From positions 1 through 25,062 of IMG/VR virus record IMGVR_UViG_3300025112_000174: 25,062 nt of DNA. The stretch is one strand, 5' to 3'. The notes under the pieces were generated by a model, which ran no database searches, had not been told where the DNA came from, and saw only the letters and a list, made by a program, of their open reading frames with translations. The DNA is from a virus. The translations under genes were made by a program, and so were the position numbers. This document shows positions 1-7,823 of the stretch, one piece after another; within the stretch, counting starts at the first letter, position 1, and every line of letters starts with the position of its first letter.

Positions 1-616
1 CATACGGAAGAAAAGCATCATTACCCAAAAGCCTGAAGTGTGATACCTGCCAGTTTTCTAGGACTGTGTTTCCTTGAGTTATCCATCGGAATCGAACAGC
101 CATTGGATCTTCTACGTCAAACCCTTCCTCACGCTCAATTTCGCTGATGGCGATTGGGTAGGCATTGATGACACCAAACTCAGGAGAGATATCATTGAAA
201 ATGAAGAAATCGCCATACTTGACTAGATTCCGAATCCACATGGTCAAATTGAAATCAACATTCAGCACATCATAGAACAGCTCTTCAAGAATCACCTGGA
301 TCCGACTGTTCTCAGAGTAGATGTGAAGAACCTTACCCTTGTCGTCTGAGCTACAGGTCTCTTCTGCGTAAATGTCAAGGGCACTTCCGATTTCTGGTGT
401 TGCCTCCATTTCGCTAAAGTCGCTATATCGCGACATCCGATCGAATGATCCGTATGCGCTTAGCGTGCTGTTATAAACATCGCTGTGTGCCTTTCGAAAT
501 ACTTCAAGGGCACTGGATGCAGATGGTTGGTTGAAATCCCTAACACGGCGGCGGACGACTGGGCCGGACCTGAATAGTCGTGTCAGTCGAGTAAATAGTG
601 ATTTGTTGTCGTTCAT
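1..616 (-). CDS. Portal vertex protein, T4 gp20-like (3' end outside window)
   Basis: The first 205 codons are visible; the C-terminus lies beyond the left edge. The portal is the dodecameric ring at the capsid vertex through which DNA is packaged and the neck is attached. The translation starts MNDNKSLFTRLTRLFRSG and contains EMEATPEIGSALDIYAEE, then HIYSENSRIQVILEELFYD, then MWIRNLVKYGDFFIF. This order (paired-helix 'EI..ALDIYAEE', 'I...LE.LF', 'W.RNLVKYGD.F') is the pattern I know from T4-type portals. The ATG at 616-614 follows a GAGAG SD about 2-3 bases upstream. The gene lies 58 bases after the terminase stop, the usual terminase-portal neighbourhood. Family recognition is strong; the exact size is unknown because of truncation. 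Confidence 0.9.
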   Translation of the reverse strand, partial: MNDNKSLFTRLTRLFRSGPVVRRRVRDFNQPSASSALEVFRKAHSDVYNSTLSAYGSFDRMSRYSDFSEMEATPEIGSALDIYAEETCSSDDKGKVLHIYSENSRIQVILEELFYDVLNVDFNLTMWIRNLVKYGDFFIFNDISPEFGVINAYPIAISEIEREEGFDVEDPMAVRFRWITQGNTVLENWQVSHFRLLGNDAFLPY

Positions 617-674
617 GGCTCTCTCAAATAGCTAAGTATCTTGCAACGTCATTGTAAGAACAACTTGCGTTTTG

Positions 675-2273
675 TTATTTGAGAAGCCAGTCAAACTCTT
701 CTGGAAGGGTTTCCATTCTTTGTTGTGATGCATACACGTCGGATGGTATCGGAACAAGAGGGTTAAGATTGTTGATATGACGAACCGGGCGCTGTTGTTC
801 TTTGTGGCGGCCATTGACAGCAAAGCCACCAAGCATTGCGCGTGATATATCAACGTCTCTTGTTGATCCCCAACCACCAGCAGAAATCAATGAATTGCCA
901 ATAGCCAGGGCCATCAACACATCATCGTGCTTTCCCTTTTTTGCTTTGGCTTTTTTTCCCTTCATTACGAATGTTTTCAATTCTTCGACTACTCGGGATG
1001 ACCGAACTCGAAGAGTATTGTTTCGGAGTCGCTCTTCAAGAACGCGAAGCATCGGGCCACGGGTTGCCACGCTGGTAGTGATACCAATCTTGCTTAGGCT
1101 TCCACCAGGGTCACTCCCATAAAGCATATCGAACTTAGCTTTGACGGTTTTGAAATAGAGGTTTTTATAGCCAAGCTCCACCAACTTGAGGATGGTCCCC
1201 TGTCCGTAAGTGTTGTTCTCTGGGCAGACCTCTGCATCATTGAATCTTTTTCCAACCTCTGCCAACAAAATTCCAAATTGGTCTGGCCGGATCTTGCCCT
1301 TGAATTCGCAGACCTGTTCACATGTATTTTTGTTCAACACTTGAAAAGCTGAGTAATCGGCAGAGTCTCCTCTAGACACGTCTGCTGAGATGATGAATTC
1401 ATCGTCCGGTTGTGGATATTTCCATTGCCAGATATTTCCACCCGGACCCCACTTCTCAATAGGATTCTCAATTTGCATGCTGAGTTTTTCAATTACATCT
1501 GTTGTAACAAACGTGTCTCCCGATGCAGCGAAGTCGCACATCAACTCCTGTGCAATTTCTGTGGGTGTCATATTCTTCGATTCTTTTCTTAGCCACTCTT
1601 CATCACGTCCAGGATGGACATCCCACAGAAGTTTGATGTAGTTGAAATCATTGGTCTTGTTTTTCGCCCCTTCAACAAGCTCGTGATATCTTCCTCCAAT
1701 ACCGTTTGGAGTGCTAATTACAATAGCTCGGCCGCCCTCAGACAGGCAAGAGTAAAGACCCTTCCACAGATCAGCAAAATTTCGAATGAAAGCTGCTTCG
1801 TCAACAACTAACAAAGAAAGAGCCTCTGATCGTCCAGCGTCTTCTGACGTTGGAATGGCCTTGATTTGAGATCCATTGCTAAATGAAATGTGCTGCTGTG
1901 TCTGCTCCACAATCCCTGGCATCACAAGCCATGGCGGCAAACATCTCATCGCAACTTTTACTTTCTTGATAAAGTTCTTTGCAGTTGAAAGCTTGGTTGC
2001 GATGATTAGAATGTTCTTGTCACGATAGAATATAGCCAACCAAACTGCGTAAATAGCTGTAACTGTAGAAAGACCTAGCTGACGTGCCTTAACAATGATG
2101 TTAAAACGATGTTCAATGAAGGATCGAACGCAGTCATCCTGGAATTCATATGTGGCGAATTTTATGGTTCCACGCTGAGGGTGTTGGATCTTCGCAAACT
2201 TGTTGATAAAGTAAACTGGATCCTTTCCACAGCGAATGATTTCTTTAGCTTGTGCAGGTGTTGGTCCGGCCAT
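675..2273 (-). CDS. terL: Terminase large subunit (ATPase and nuclease)
   Basis: The packaging motor docks on the portal, hydrolyses ATP to pump DNA into the prohead and cuts the concatemer. At 532 aa it is a normal length. The ATPase half shows the phage-type Walker A variant KARQLGLST (residues 62-70), Walker B LLVVDEAAF (154-162, D158/E159) and coupling motif STPNG (187-191). The RNase H-like nuclease half shows the three acidic positions: D298 in SADVSRGD, E352 in CPENNTYGQ, and D450/D451 in GKHDDVLMA. All catalytic positions look intact and there is no intein or intron. The ATG at 2273 follows SD TTAGGAT; the upstream gene stops only 4 bases earlier, so the two are probably translationally coupled. 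No small terminase was recognised. Confidence 0.96.
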   Translation of the reverse strand: MAGPTPAQAKEIIRCGKDPVYFINKFAKIQHPQRGTIKFATYEFQDDCVRSFIEHRFNIIVKARQLGLSTVTAIYAVWLAIFYRDKNILIIATKLSTAKNFIKKVKVAMRCLPPWLVMPGIVEQTQQHISFSNGSQIKAIPTSEDAGRSEALSLLVVDEAAFIRNFADLWKGLYSCLSEGGRAIVISTPNGIGGRYHELVEGAKNKTNDFNYIKLLWDVHPGRDEEWLRKESKNMTPTEIAQELMCDFAASGDTFVTTDVIEKLSMQIENPIEKWGPGGNIWQWKYPQPDDEFIISADVSRGDSADYSAFQVLNKNTCEQVCEFKGKIRPDQFGILLAEVGKRFNDAEVCPENNTYGQGTILKLVELGYKNLYFKTVKAKFDMLYGSDPGGSLSKIGITTSVATRGPMLRVLEERLRNNTLRVRSSRVVEELKTFVMKGKKAKAKKGKHDDVLMALAIGNSLISAGGWGSTRDVDISRAMLGGFAVNGRHKEQQRPVRHINNLNPLVPIPSDVYASQQRMETLPEEFDWLLK

Positions 2274-2277
2274 GATG

Positions 2278-2652
2278 TTATCCTAACGGAAGCGGCCAGT
2301 TCATCCGGTAGTAGGCGATCTTTCTCAATGAATTTGATGTTGCCGATATCAGTTCTACGTTATCTGCTCCCTCACCTTTTCCATGTTTGAGGGTGTTTCC
2401 GGTTTCGGCTTTGAATTCCTTCTTGATATCAGCTAGATAGCTATCCAGTCGTTGTCTTGCTTCATCTGCACACCGGACAACCTGGGCTCCTAGTGCAGCC
2501 TCACCTGCGAAGTGTACAATGGTACTGTATTTTAGTGTGAGAATATCACCACCAAGATCACACTTGATTGAATATGTTCCGTCTGGAGAAGATGATTTTC
2601 CAAACGTAGTGTTGATTATGTTGCCCAGGACGTTTACATCGTTGAAATCCAT
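2278..2652 (-). CDS. Small protein of unknown function preceding terminase
   Basis: A 124-aa acidic-to-neutral protein starting MDFNDVNVLGNIINTTFG. The N-terminal half looks like beta strands (YSIKCDLGGDILTLKYSTIVHF), the middle is a charged amphipathic helix (residues about 58-92), and it ends in RKIAYYRMNWPLPLG. I do not recognise a characterised family. Short proteins with a similar 'R+.AYYRR' tail seem familiar from T4-like genomes, but I cannot confirm this. The ATG at 2652 has a good SD (GAGGTAATC). It overlaps the zinc-finger gene by 19 bases and stops 4 bases before terL. Because of position, a packaging or virion role is possible, including a divergent small terminase, but nothing in the sequence proves it. 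Confidence 0.75.
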   Translation of the reverse strand: MDFNDVNVLGNIINTTFGKSSSPDGTYSIKCDLGGDILTLKYSTIVHFAGEAALGAQVVRCADEARQRLDSYLADIKKEFKAETGNTLKHGKGEGADNVELISATSNSLRKIAYYRMNWPLPLG

Positions 2653-2882
2653 TTTTTGATTACCTCACTTCTATCTGGCCGCCAACCTTTTTCCCATCTG
2701 TCGGCGTTGATGTAGTAGTAAGTATCCACACAAAGCGTGCATGCCGCCTTTTTGTGATAAGATTCGAAATCTTTGTTATCCCGAAACAAGTAACCACAAA
2801 CTGGACATTCAAAAACGACGTCACGATCCGGTGCTACGAGTTGATAGCTTCCGGATCGTGACCTGGATTTCTTCTCAATCAT
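2634..2882 (-). CDS. Small zinc-finger protein
   Basis: An 82-aa protein with two CxxC knuckles: C26-P-V-C29 and C48-T-L-C51, with H43 between them. The spacing fits a single treble-clef or zinc-ribbon site. The N-terminus is basic and Ser/Arg-rich (KKSRSRSGS) and the C-terminus is Trp-rich (DRWEKGWRPD). Such phage proteins usually bind nucleic acid or bridge proteins; no specific function can be given. Its ATG overlaps the stop of the methyltransferase gene (ATGA), with no clear SD of its own, so translation probably depends on coupling to that gene. Its 3' end overlaps the next gene by 19 bases. Confidence 0.75.
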   Translation of the reverse strand: MIEKKSRSRSGSYQLVAPDRDVVFECPVCGYLFRDNKDFESYHKKAACTLCVDTYYYINADRWEKGWRPDRSEVIKKWISTM

Positions 2883-3739
2883 TTGGTTAGGATAAACCTA
2901 CAGCCACCGTTCTCAACGTTCGGAGCAGACAAAGCGATTGCACGAGCAACCGGAGAGCCATACATACGACTGATTTCCGTCAAGAAATCTGCTACGGCTG
3001 GATGAAGAGATTTCTTAATTTCATTGGTTCGAATACTTGTTGAGAGTGAGTATCCCCACTTTTTGTCAATGTCGCTGTATCCCATCGCAAGCATTTCCTT
3101 TTCAAACTGCTCTACCGTCCAGAAGAAGATGTGGCCGAGGCCCTTCTCTTTTGTGGTATTGTGGAACTCGCGGGCCTCAGTGTTAATGGGAGATGCAACC
3201 AGAACCTTGCCACCAGGCTTCAGGACTCGCAATGCTTCTTTGAAGAAAATGACATTTGCATCATATGATAGGTGCTCAATCACTTCATTCAGGACAACAA
3301 TAGAGATTGAGTTGTCTTTGATGGGAAGTGGCTTTGTCAGATCGGTACACAAAGCTAGCACATCCTTTCGCTTCTTGACGATTGAACTTTCCAGATAGTC
3401 ACGTCGAATATCCACACCAATGATGTTGGGATAGTGATGAAACAGCTTGAAGACGTTGTAAACAGCAAGCTCTGCGCTGCCCATCTCAAGAATCACATCA
3501 TTTTTGGGATCGTCCATGTGCTTGAGGCACTGCTGTACTGTCCAAGTCCTTTCAAAAATGGTGAAGATCTCGTTATAAACATTCCCGGCTGATGTTTGAC
3601 ATTTCGCCACTTTGCTTTTTGCCAATCCGGCATCAAGATATGCGACTCCATCCTTCACTGGAATGTCTGTTGTTGTCAAAACATCCAAAATTTGAGGTGT
3701 TTTGTTCATGATTGTAGTGTCTTGATCGACTTTTGCCAT
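2879..3739 (-). CDS. Class I SAM-dependent methyltransferase
   Basis: A 286-aa protein with a Rossmann methyltransferase core. Motif I is VILEMGSAE (82-90), followed by the acidic ribose-binding residue in GVD110, an acidic post-II position at D133, the motif IV-like NEVIEH (151-156) and the signature RVLKPGGKVLVASP (171-184). This is a Methyltransf_11-like fold. Motif I is unusual: the glycine-rich loop reads E-M-G-S-A-E, with one clear glycine instead of the usual G-x-G. There is no DPPY or NPPY, so it does not look like an adenine-N6 or cytosine-N4 DNA methylase, and there is no PCQ motif of C5 enzymes. The substrate is unknown. A strong SD (TAGGAGAA) precedes the ATG at 3739; the SbcDC stop is 11 bases upstream. 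Confidence 0.82.
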   Translation of the reverse strand: MAKVDQDTTIMNKTPQILDVLTTTDIPVKDGVAYLDAGLAKSKVAKCQTSAGNVYNEIFTIFERTWTVQQCLKHMDDPKNDVILEMGSAELAVYNVFKLFHHYPNIIGVDIRRDYLESSIVKKRKDVLALCTDLTKPLPIKDNSISIVVLNEVIEHLSYDANVIFFKEALRVLKPGGKVLVASPINTEAREFHNTTKEKGLGHIFFWTVEQFEKEMLAMGYSDIDKKWGYSLSTSIRTNEIKKSLHPAVADFLTEISRMYGSPVARAIALSAPNVENGGCRFILTK

Positions 3740-3750
3740 TACTAATTCTC

Positions 3751-6700
3751 CTATAGAAAGCTAACTTTTGCGTCGTGGCCCGCATTTGTTGAAACTTCAA
3801 TGATGTTATCCACAACATCTTTGACTGTATCCACGTGTGAAATGATTATGATCGATCGAAATGTTTTTGTTAGACTTCGAAGCAATGCCGTGCACGCCTC
3901 AATGTTGGTTGCATCCAGCGCCCCAAACCCTTCGTCGATGATTAGGGTGTCGCACTTCGGAAGACTAGAGACTCGGACCAAAGCTGTCCGAATAGCCAGC
4001 GAAGACATCATCTTTTCCATTCCGCTGCAACACTCGATAACTCGTCTTGAGTCCCCGTAGTTGAGAATAATGTCCATGCCGGATGAATCGTCGGTAGTAA
4101 GTTCAACTGTAAATCCGGTGACACCCTGCAAGATGTTGGCAATTTCATTGTTGATGAGGGGAAGCTTCCGCTTAATAATCTGCAGTGGTATCCCATCTCG
4201 ACTCAAAGCTCGAACCAGCAGGGATAACACGTAGACCCGCTGGTTGTTCTTTTGAAACCCATCCTTGTCTTTTTTAAGTTGTCCAATGTCAGCGACCAAA
4301 AGCCCAATTCTCTCACTCAGCGTTTGGACTCTTCTTTTTGCTTCCAGAAACTTTTCCTCTGCTAGTTTTTTCTTCTTGACCAGAACCTCTCTGGACTTGG
4401 CATTCTCTGTTGAGCAAAGGTTGATCTTCATTCTGGTCAATTGTTCCTTTTCTGCCTCAAGATTTCTTTCGACTGTTGATATTAATGATTGTATCCTTAA
4501 GATCGACATATTACACTTCGAAATTGCCTGAAGCAACACGTATCGTTTTTCGTCATATGTCTGCTTTTGTTCGAGCTTCTCATCAATGTTCTCTTTCATT
4601 AACTTCTTGAGGGACGATCTCATTGCCGCGGCGTGTTTCTTTGACTGGCGCAATTCTTCTTTCTTGTCCAGCATGTTCCTCTCAGCTTTCTTGGCGCTAA
4701 TAATGTACTTGCAGGATGGAAAAGTGTCATCGCATGGAACATCAGTTAGCTTTTTGACTTCCCTCTTGTCTCGCCTAAGCTCTGACGACTTGGTTTCAAT
4801 CTCGCCTGTCAGGACCAACAGGCTGTGTTCAAACTCGGTAATTTTGTCCTTGGATTCTCGGATATCATCAAAGTCAATATCCTCAATCTCTTTCTCCATT
4901 TCCGATGCTGTCGATAACAAGGCTTCCTTTTGAAGCGTCTCGGTCTTTTTCGATTCTTCTAGGTCTTCCAAATCCAGCACCTGCTGGTTTACCTTCTCCT
5001 CTTGATCATCAATTTCGATTTGGGTATAAGCTTCATCTGATTGGGATCCTAGCGCCAAGTTGATGGTATTGAGAATGGCAGTGATTTTTTCCATCGCGAG
5101 TGCCTCTGCATCTCTCTCACTCTTTCTGGCAGTTAGCTTAGACCTACGATCAAGAATCTGAATATCGAATTGCTTTTCCGGAATGGCTGCCAGTGATTTC
5201 TTGGCAAATGAAAGCTCTTGTTTGACTTGATCATGAAGCGCATCCAAAATGTCCAACCTCAAAAACTTGGCAAGGATGTTCTTTCGTGTTGCCGACCCGT
5301 GTGATACGAATCGGTTTATGTCGCCCTGGGATGCCAACGAAGTTAGTAGAAAATCATCCAGGCTCCCAACCATGGTCCTCAGAAGCTTTTCTGTCTCCCT
5401 TCTTTGCTCCTCTGACATATCTCGAAGGACTGTTCCTGTCTCATCACATTCGAATAGATTCAATTGAGTTGATGCTGTTGTGGTGCCACTCCTGTTTGTT
5501 CTCTTGACTGTTTGTCGTTCCACCAGGAAGTTTTTTCCTTGTTTCGATATCACGGCCTTGCTTTTACAGTATCCCTTTCTCGCATTGACGATGTGAATGT
5601 TTTTCATCGGCCCACGATCAGTTCCGTTGAAAAGTGTGTAAGTTAGTGCCCCGCACAGGGATGATTTTCCAGATCGGTTCTTTCCAAAGATTCCAGTAAT
5701 TCCCGATGCCGACTCAAAGTTGACGATATTGTCCTCACCATACCCAAAGACATTATCAAATTCCATCTTCTTGATTGACCAGCGCCCGTTTGAGACGTTG
5801 TCAGTCAACCTAGCTGAACTCCATGTGGATGCCAGGATTTTCGACATTTCGTCATGAACCTGCTGCTTGAGATTCGACTTCGAGTAGTATTCACTGACAA
5901 GGGAGTTGACTGACTCATAGCTGTCGATTTGAGTTACCTCGTCTAAGGAGTCCCCGGAAATCTCAACTGACGATTCGTTTAGTTCACGCTTGAAGACAAT
6001 CTCAATGGGATCTGACACATTTTTGATTGCGCCCCTGATTTGAGTCATCTCTCCTTGTGTAACATTACTTTGAATCCGGACTCTCACATGGGATTGCACT
6101 TTCTGTTCTTCCATGACAGACTGCAGATTATCCACGTTTCCGTCATAGTCCAGCGTCACAAATGGGTGATCATGATCCACCTCGACGTGTTTTGCTTTGA
6201 ACTTCTTGCCGTCGATCTCCCAAAGCAGGAATCCTTTTCCTGTATCCTCTGAGTGATTTTGTTGTGGGAGGCTTCCCGGATAAGCAATCGTTGGGGTCAA
6301 AAACTGTTGCTTGTGAATATCACCCAGCATTGTGTAGTCATAGTCCTGGAAAAAATCCAGCCCAACAATGCAGTCAATTGCCCAGCTCTCATCTGTCTTT
6401 GTTCCTAGGACTGGGCCATGAAGCGTGGCAATGTTTATCTTACCGTCTTCCGGTTTCACATTCGGCCAGGCGGCCTCATCAAAACAAGAAAAAACACAGA
6501 GATTGTGCTGCTCGTCCAAGGGATAAACACCTGACTTCTTGTGAAGCATGATTCTTGGATTGTCGATGGCATGTATGATCGGAGAAATGGCGTCCTCTCG
6601 ATCTGGATTCAGAATCAAGCCATCATGATTTCCCAGTATCACTCGAACTTCTGCTATCTTGGCCAGGCCGTTGAACCACCACGTAAGATGATTGATCAGC

Positions 6701-6870
6701 TCTGGAGAGATCCCCTGTGTCTTGGAGTGGACTATGTCGCCCGCCACCAGAATAAAATCCGGGTTGATCTTCCGGAGCTTTTTGAAAGCGTCCTCAAACA
6801 CAAATCGATATTCTTTGTGTCTGGACAGAGACCTCCAGTGAATATCGGCCATGTGACATATTTTGATCAT
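3751..6870 (-). CDS. SbcD-SbcC (gp47-gp46/Mre11-Rad50-like) single-chain fusion
   Basis: A 1039-aa protein combining the recombination nuclease and its SMC-like ATPase in one chain. Residues 1-340 are a calcineurin-type phosphoesterase: D9-x-H11, AGD45, GNHD (80-83), H151 and GDIH (183-186). Residues 365-460 are the Rad50 N-lobe with Walker A GKNRSGKSS (396-404). A coiled coil follows, with a hook-like C713...C720, and then the C-lobe: ABC signature CSGMEK (948-953), Walker B TLIIDE (975-980), D-loop GALD (983-986) and H-loop SH1012. The complex resects DNA ends for recombination-dependent replication. An ATG 58 codons further upstream is open, but the start at 6870 is preferred: it begins the conserved MIKICHMADIHW block and overlaps the primase stop as ATGA. 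Confidence 0.93.
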   Translation of the reverse strand: MIKICHMADIHWRSLSRHKEYRFVFEDAFKKLRKINPDFILVAGDIVHSKTQGISPELINHLTWWFNGLAKIAEVRVILGNHDGLILNPDREDAISPIIHAIDNPRIMLHKKSGVYPLDEQHNLCVFSCFDEAAWPNVKPEDGKINIATLHGPVLGTKTDESWAIDCIVGLDFFQDYDYTMLGDIHKQQFLTPTIAYPGSLPQQNHSEDTGKGFLLWEIDGKKFKAKHVEVDHDHPFVTLDYDGNVDNLQSVMEEQKVQSHVRVRIQSNVTQGEMTQIRGAIKNVSDPIEIVFKRELNESSVEISGDSLDEVTQIDSYESVNSLVSEYYSKSNLKQQVHDEMSKILASTWSSARLTDNVSNGRWSIKKMEFDNVFGYGEDNIVNFESASGITGIFGKNRSGKSSLCGALTYTLFNGTDRGPMKNIHIVNARKGYCKSKAVISKQGKNFLVERQTVKRTNRSGTTTASTQLNLFECDETGTVLRDMSEEQRRETEKLLRTMVGSLDDFLLTSLASQGDINRFVSHGSATRKNILAKFLRLDILDALHDQVKQELSFAKKSLAAIPEKQFDIQILDRRSKLTARKSERDAEALAMEKITAILNTINLALGSQSDEAYTQIEIDDQEEKVNQQVLDLEDLEESKKTETLQKEALLSTASEMEKEIEDIDFDDIRESKDKITEFEHSLLVLTGEIETKSSELRRDKREVKKLTDVPCDDTFPSCKYIISAKKAERNMLDKKEELRQSKKHAAAMRSSLKKLMKENIDEKLEQKQTYDEKRYVLLQAISKCNMSILRIQSLISTVERNLEAEKEQLTRMKINLCSTENAKSREVLVKKKKLAEEKFLEAKRRVQTLSERIGLLVADIGQLKKDKDGFQKNNQRVYVLSLLVRALSRDGIPLQIIKRKLPLINNEIANILQGVTGFTVELTTDDSSGMDIILNYGDSRRVIECCSGMEKMMSSLAIRTALVRVSSLPKCDTLIIDEGFGALDATNIEACTALLRSLTKTFRSIIIISHVDTVKDVVDNIIEVSTNAGHDAKVSFL

Positions 6871-7823
6871 AGTATTGACCCGCTTTTGATGCCAGCAATC
6901 TTGTGATTGATCAGTGAAATCTTGGACCACTGCTTTGTTTGAGACAGAATATCGCGTACCTCTTGCTTTGATCTGCTTCCGAGATCGCTGCCATTGACAG
7001 ATAAGTTGTAGACATCGCACCCAGCCAGATGCAGACGATGGCAAACCTTGTGTGCTTTCAGCTCAGCACCAGAATCAAAGGCTACAATGACAGTACACCT
7101 ATTTTGTTTCAGTTGCTTGTACAGCTTGCAAGATGCCGGAAGAGAAGATCCCAAAACCGGAATAGTATTGTCAGGACACTTGACGGCATCAAAAACACCC
7201 TCAACCAGAATGATAGGCTTATCCCAGTCAATATCAATCTCATTGAAGATAACATTCCTTTTGGGAATCCTGGCATTTTTGTACTTGAATTTCGTCTCAT
7301 CAATGAATCGAGCTGTGTAGAAGTTGAATTCGCCTTCGGTATCAAATGATGGAAAAATGGCCGTGCGACGGAATCGATACTTGTTGGAAACACAAACTCG
7401 CCAGCGATACAGATCCATTCTGGACAATCCGCGGCTTTGAAGGTAAGTTAAAACATCTCTTGCATCTGGATCTTGACTGGCCTGTGCTAGCAGGACTAGA
7501 TCATCCGGTAGGTCAGGAGTCTGAATCTGCTCTTCAACCTGCACGGTCTGTATGCTATTGTTTTCCGGAAAAAGCTGGCGGCAGGCCTCAGTTCTGTTTG
7601 GAGCAAACTTGCGAAACAAGAAGTTGAGATTTTTCCCAGACAGTCCGCAGACCCAGCAGTGAAACCATCCGTCTGCTAACTGAATGTAGAGCTTCTTCTT
7701 GGATGTTCGTTTGTCCTTGCACTTTGGACAACACATAAGAAAATTAATGCCGTCGATATTAAGACAACCGCTTCCAAATGCACTTTCTAGTAGCTGTATT
7801 TTCTTAGATCTTTCTTGTATCAC
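6867..7823 (-). CDS. DNA primase, DnaG/gp61-like (zinc finger plus Toprim)
   Basis: A 318-aa protein that would make RNA primers for lagging-strand synthesis. The N-terminus holds a CHC2-like zinc site, C32-P-K-C35 and C56-W-V-C59, with the typical GWFHCWVCG between strands. The Toprim region has ILVEGVFDA (205-213, catalytic E208) and TVIVAFDSGAE (244-254, D250), followed by D280 in GSDLGS. The second acid of the usual D-x-D is a glycine (G252), so metal binding may be altered. No helicase domain is fused. The start is GTG, sharing one base with the TAG stop of the RuvC-like gene; no good SD is visible, so translation probably depends on coupling. The stop overlaps the SbcDC start (ATGA). 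Confidence 0.88.
   Translation of the reverse strand: MIQERSKKIQLLESAFGSGCLNIDGINFLMCCPKCKDKRTSKKKLYIQLADGWFHCWVCGLSGKNLNFLFRKFAPNRTEACRQLFPENNSIQTVQVEEQIQTPDLPDDLVLLAQASQDPDARDVLTYLQSRGLSRMDLYRWRVCVSNKYRFRRTAIFPSFDTEGEFNFYTARFIDETKFKYKNARIPKRNVIFNEIDIDWDKPIILVEGVFDAVKCPDNTIPVLGSSLPASCKLYKQLKQNRCTVIVAFDSGAELKAHKVCHRLHLAGCDVYNLSVNGSDLGSRSKQEVRDILSQTKQWSKISLINHKIAGIKSGSIL

Noticed and set aside
617-674. Late promoter (TATAAATA-like) upstream of the portal gene
   Set aside because: No close match to the T4 late consensus was seen here or in the other short gaps; the portal is likely read through from terL.
802-1122. Plus-strand open frames across the window, the longest about 125 codons
   Set aside because: All lie opposite well-supported minus-strand genes, lack SD sequences and have low-complexity or unlikely compositions; they are antisense shadows.
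2278-2652. Small terminase subunit
   Set aside because: Position next to terL suggests it, but no helix-turn-helix or gp16-like coiled-coil core is visible, so it is left as unknown.
6871-7044. 58-codon N-terminal extension of the SbcDC frame
   Set aside because: It overlaps the primase gene in another frame, has no conserved features, and the ATG at 6870 begins the conserved phosphoesterase motif with an ATGA junction.
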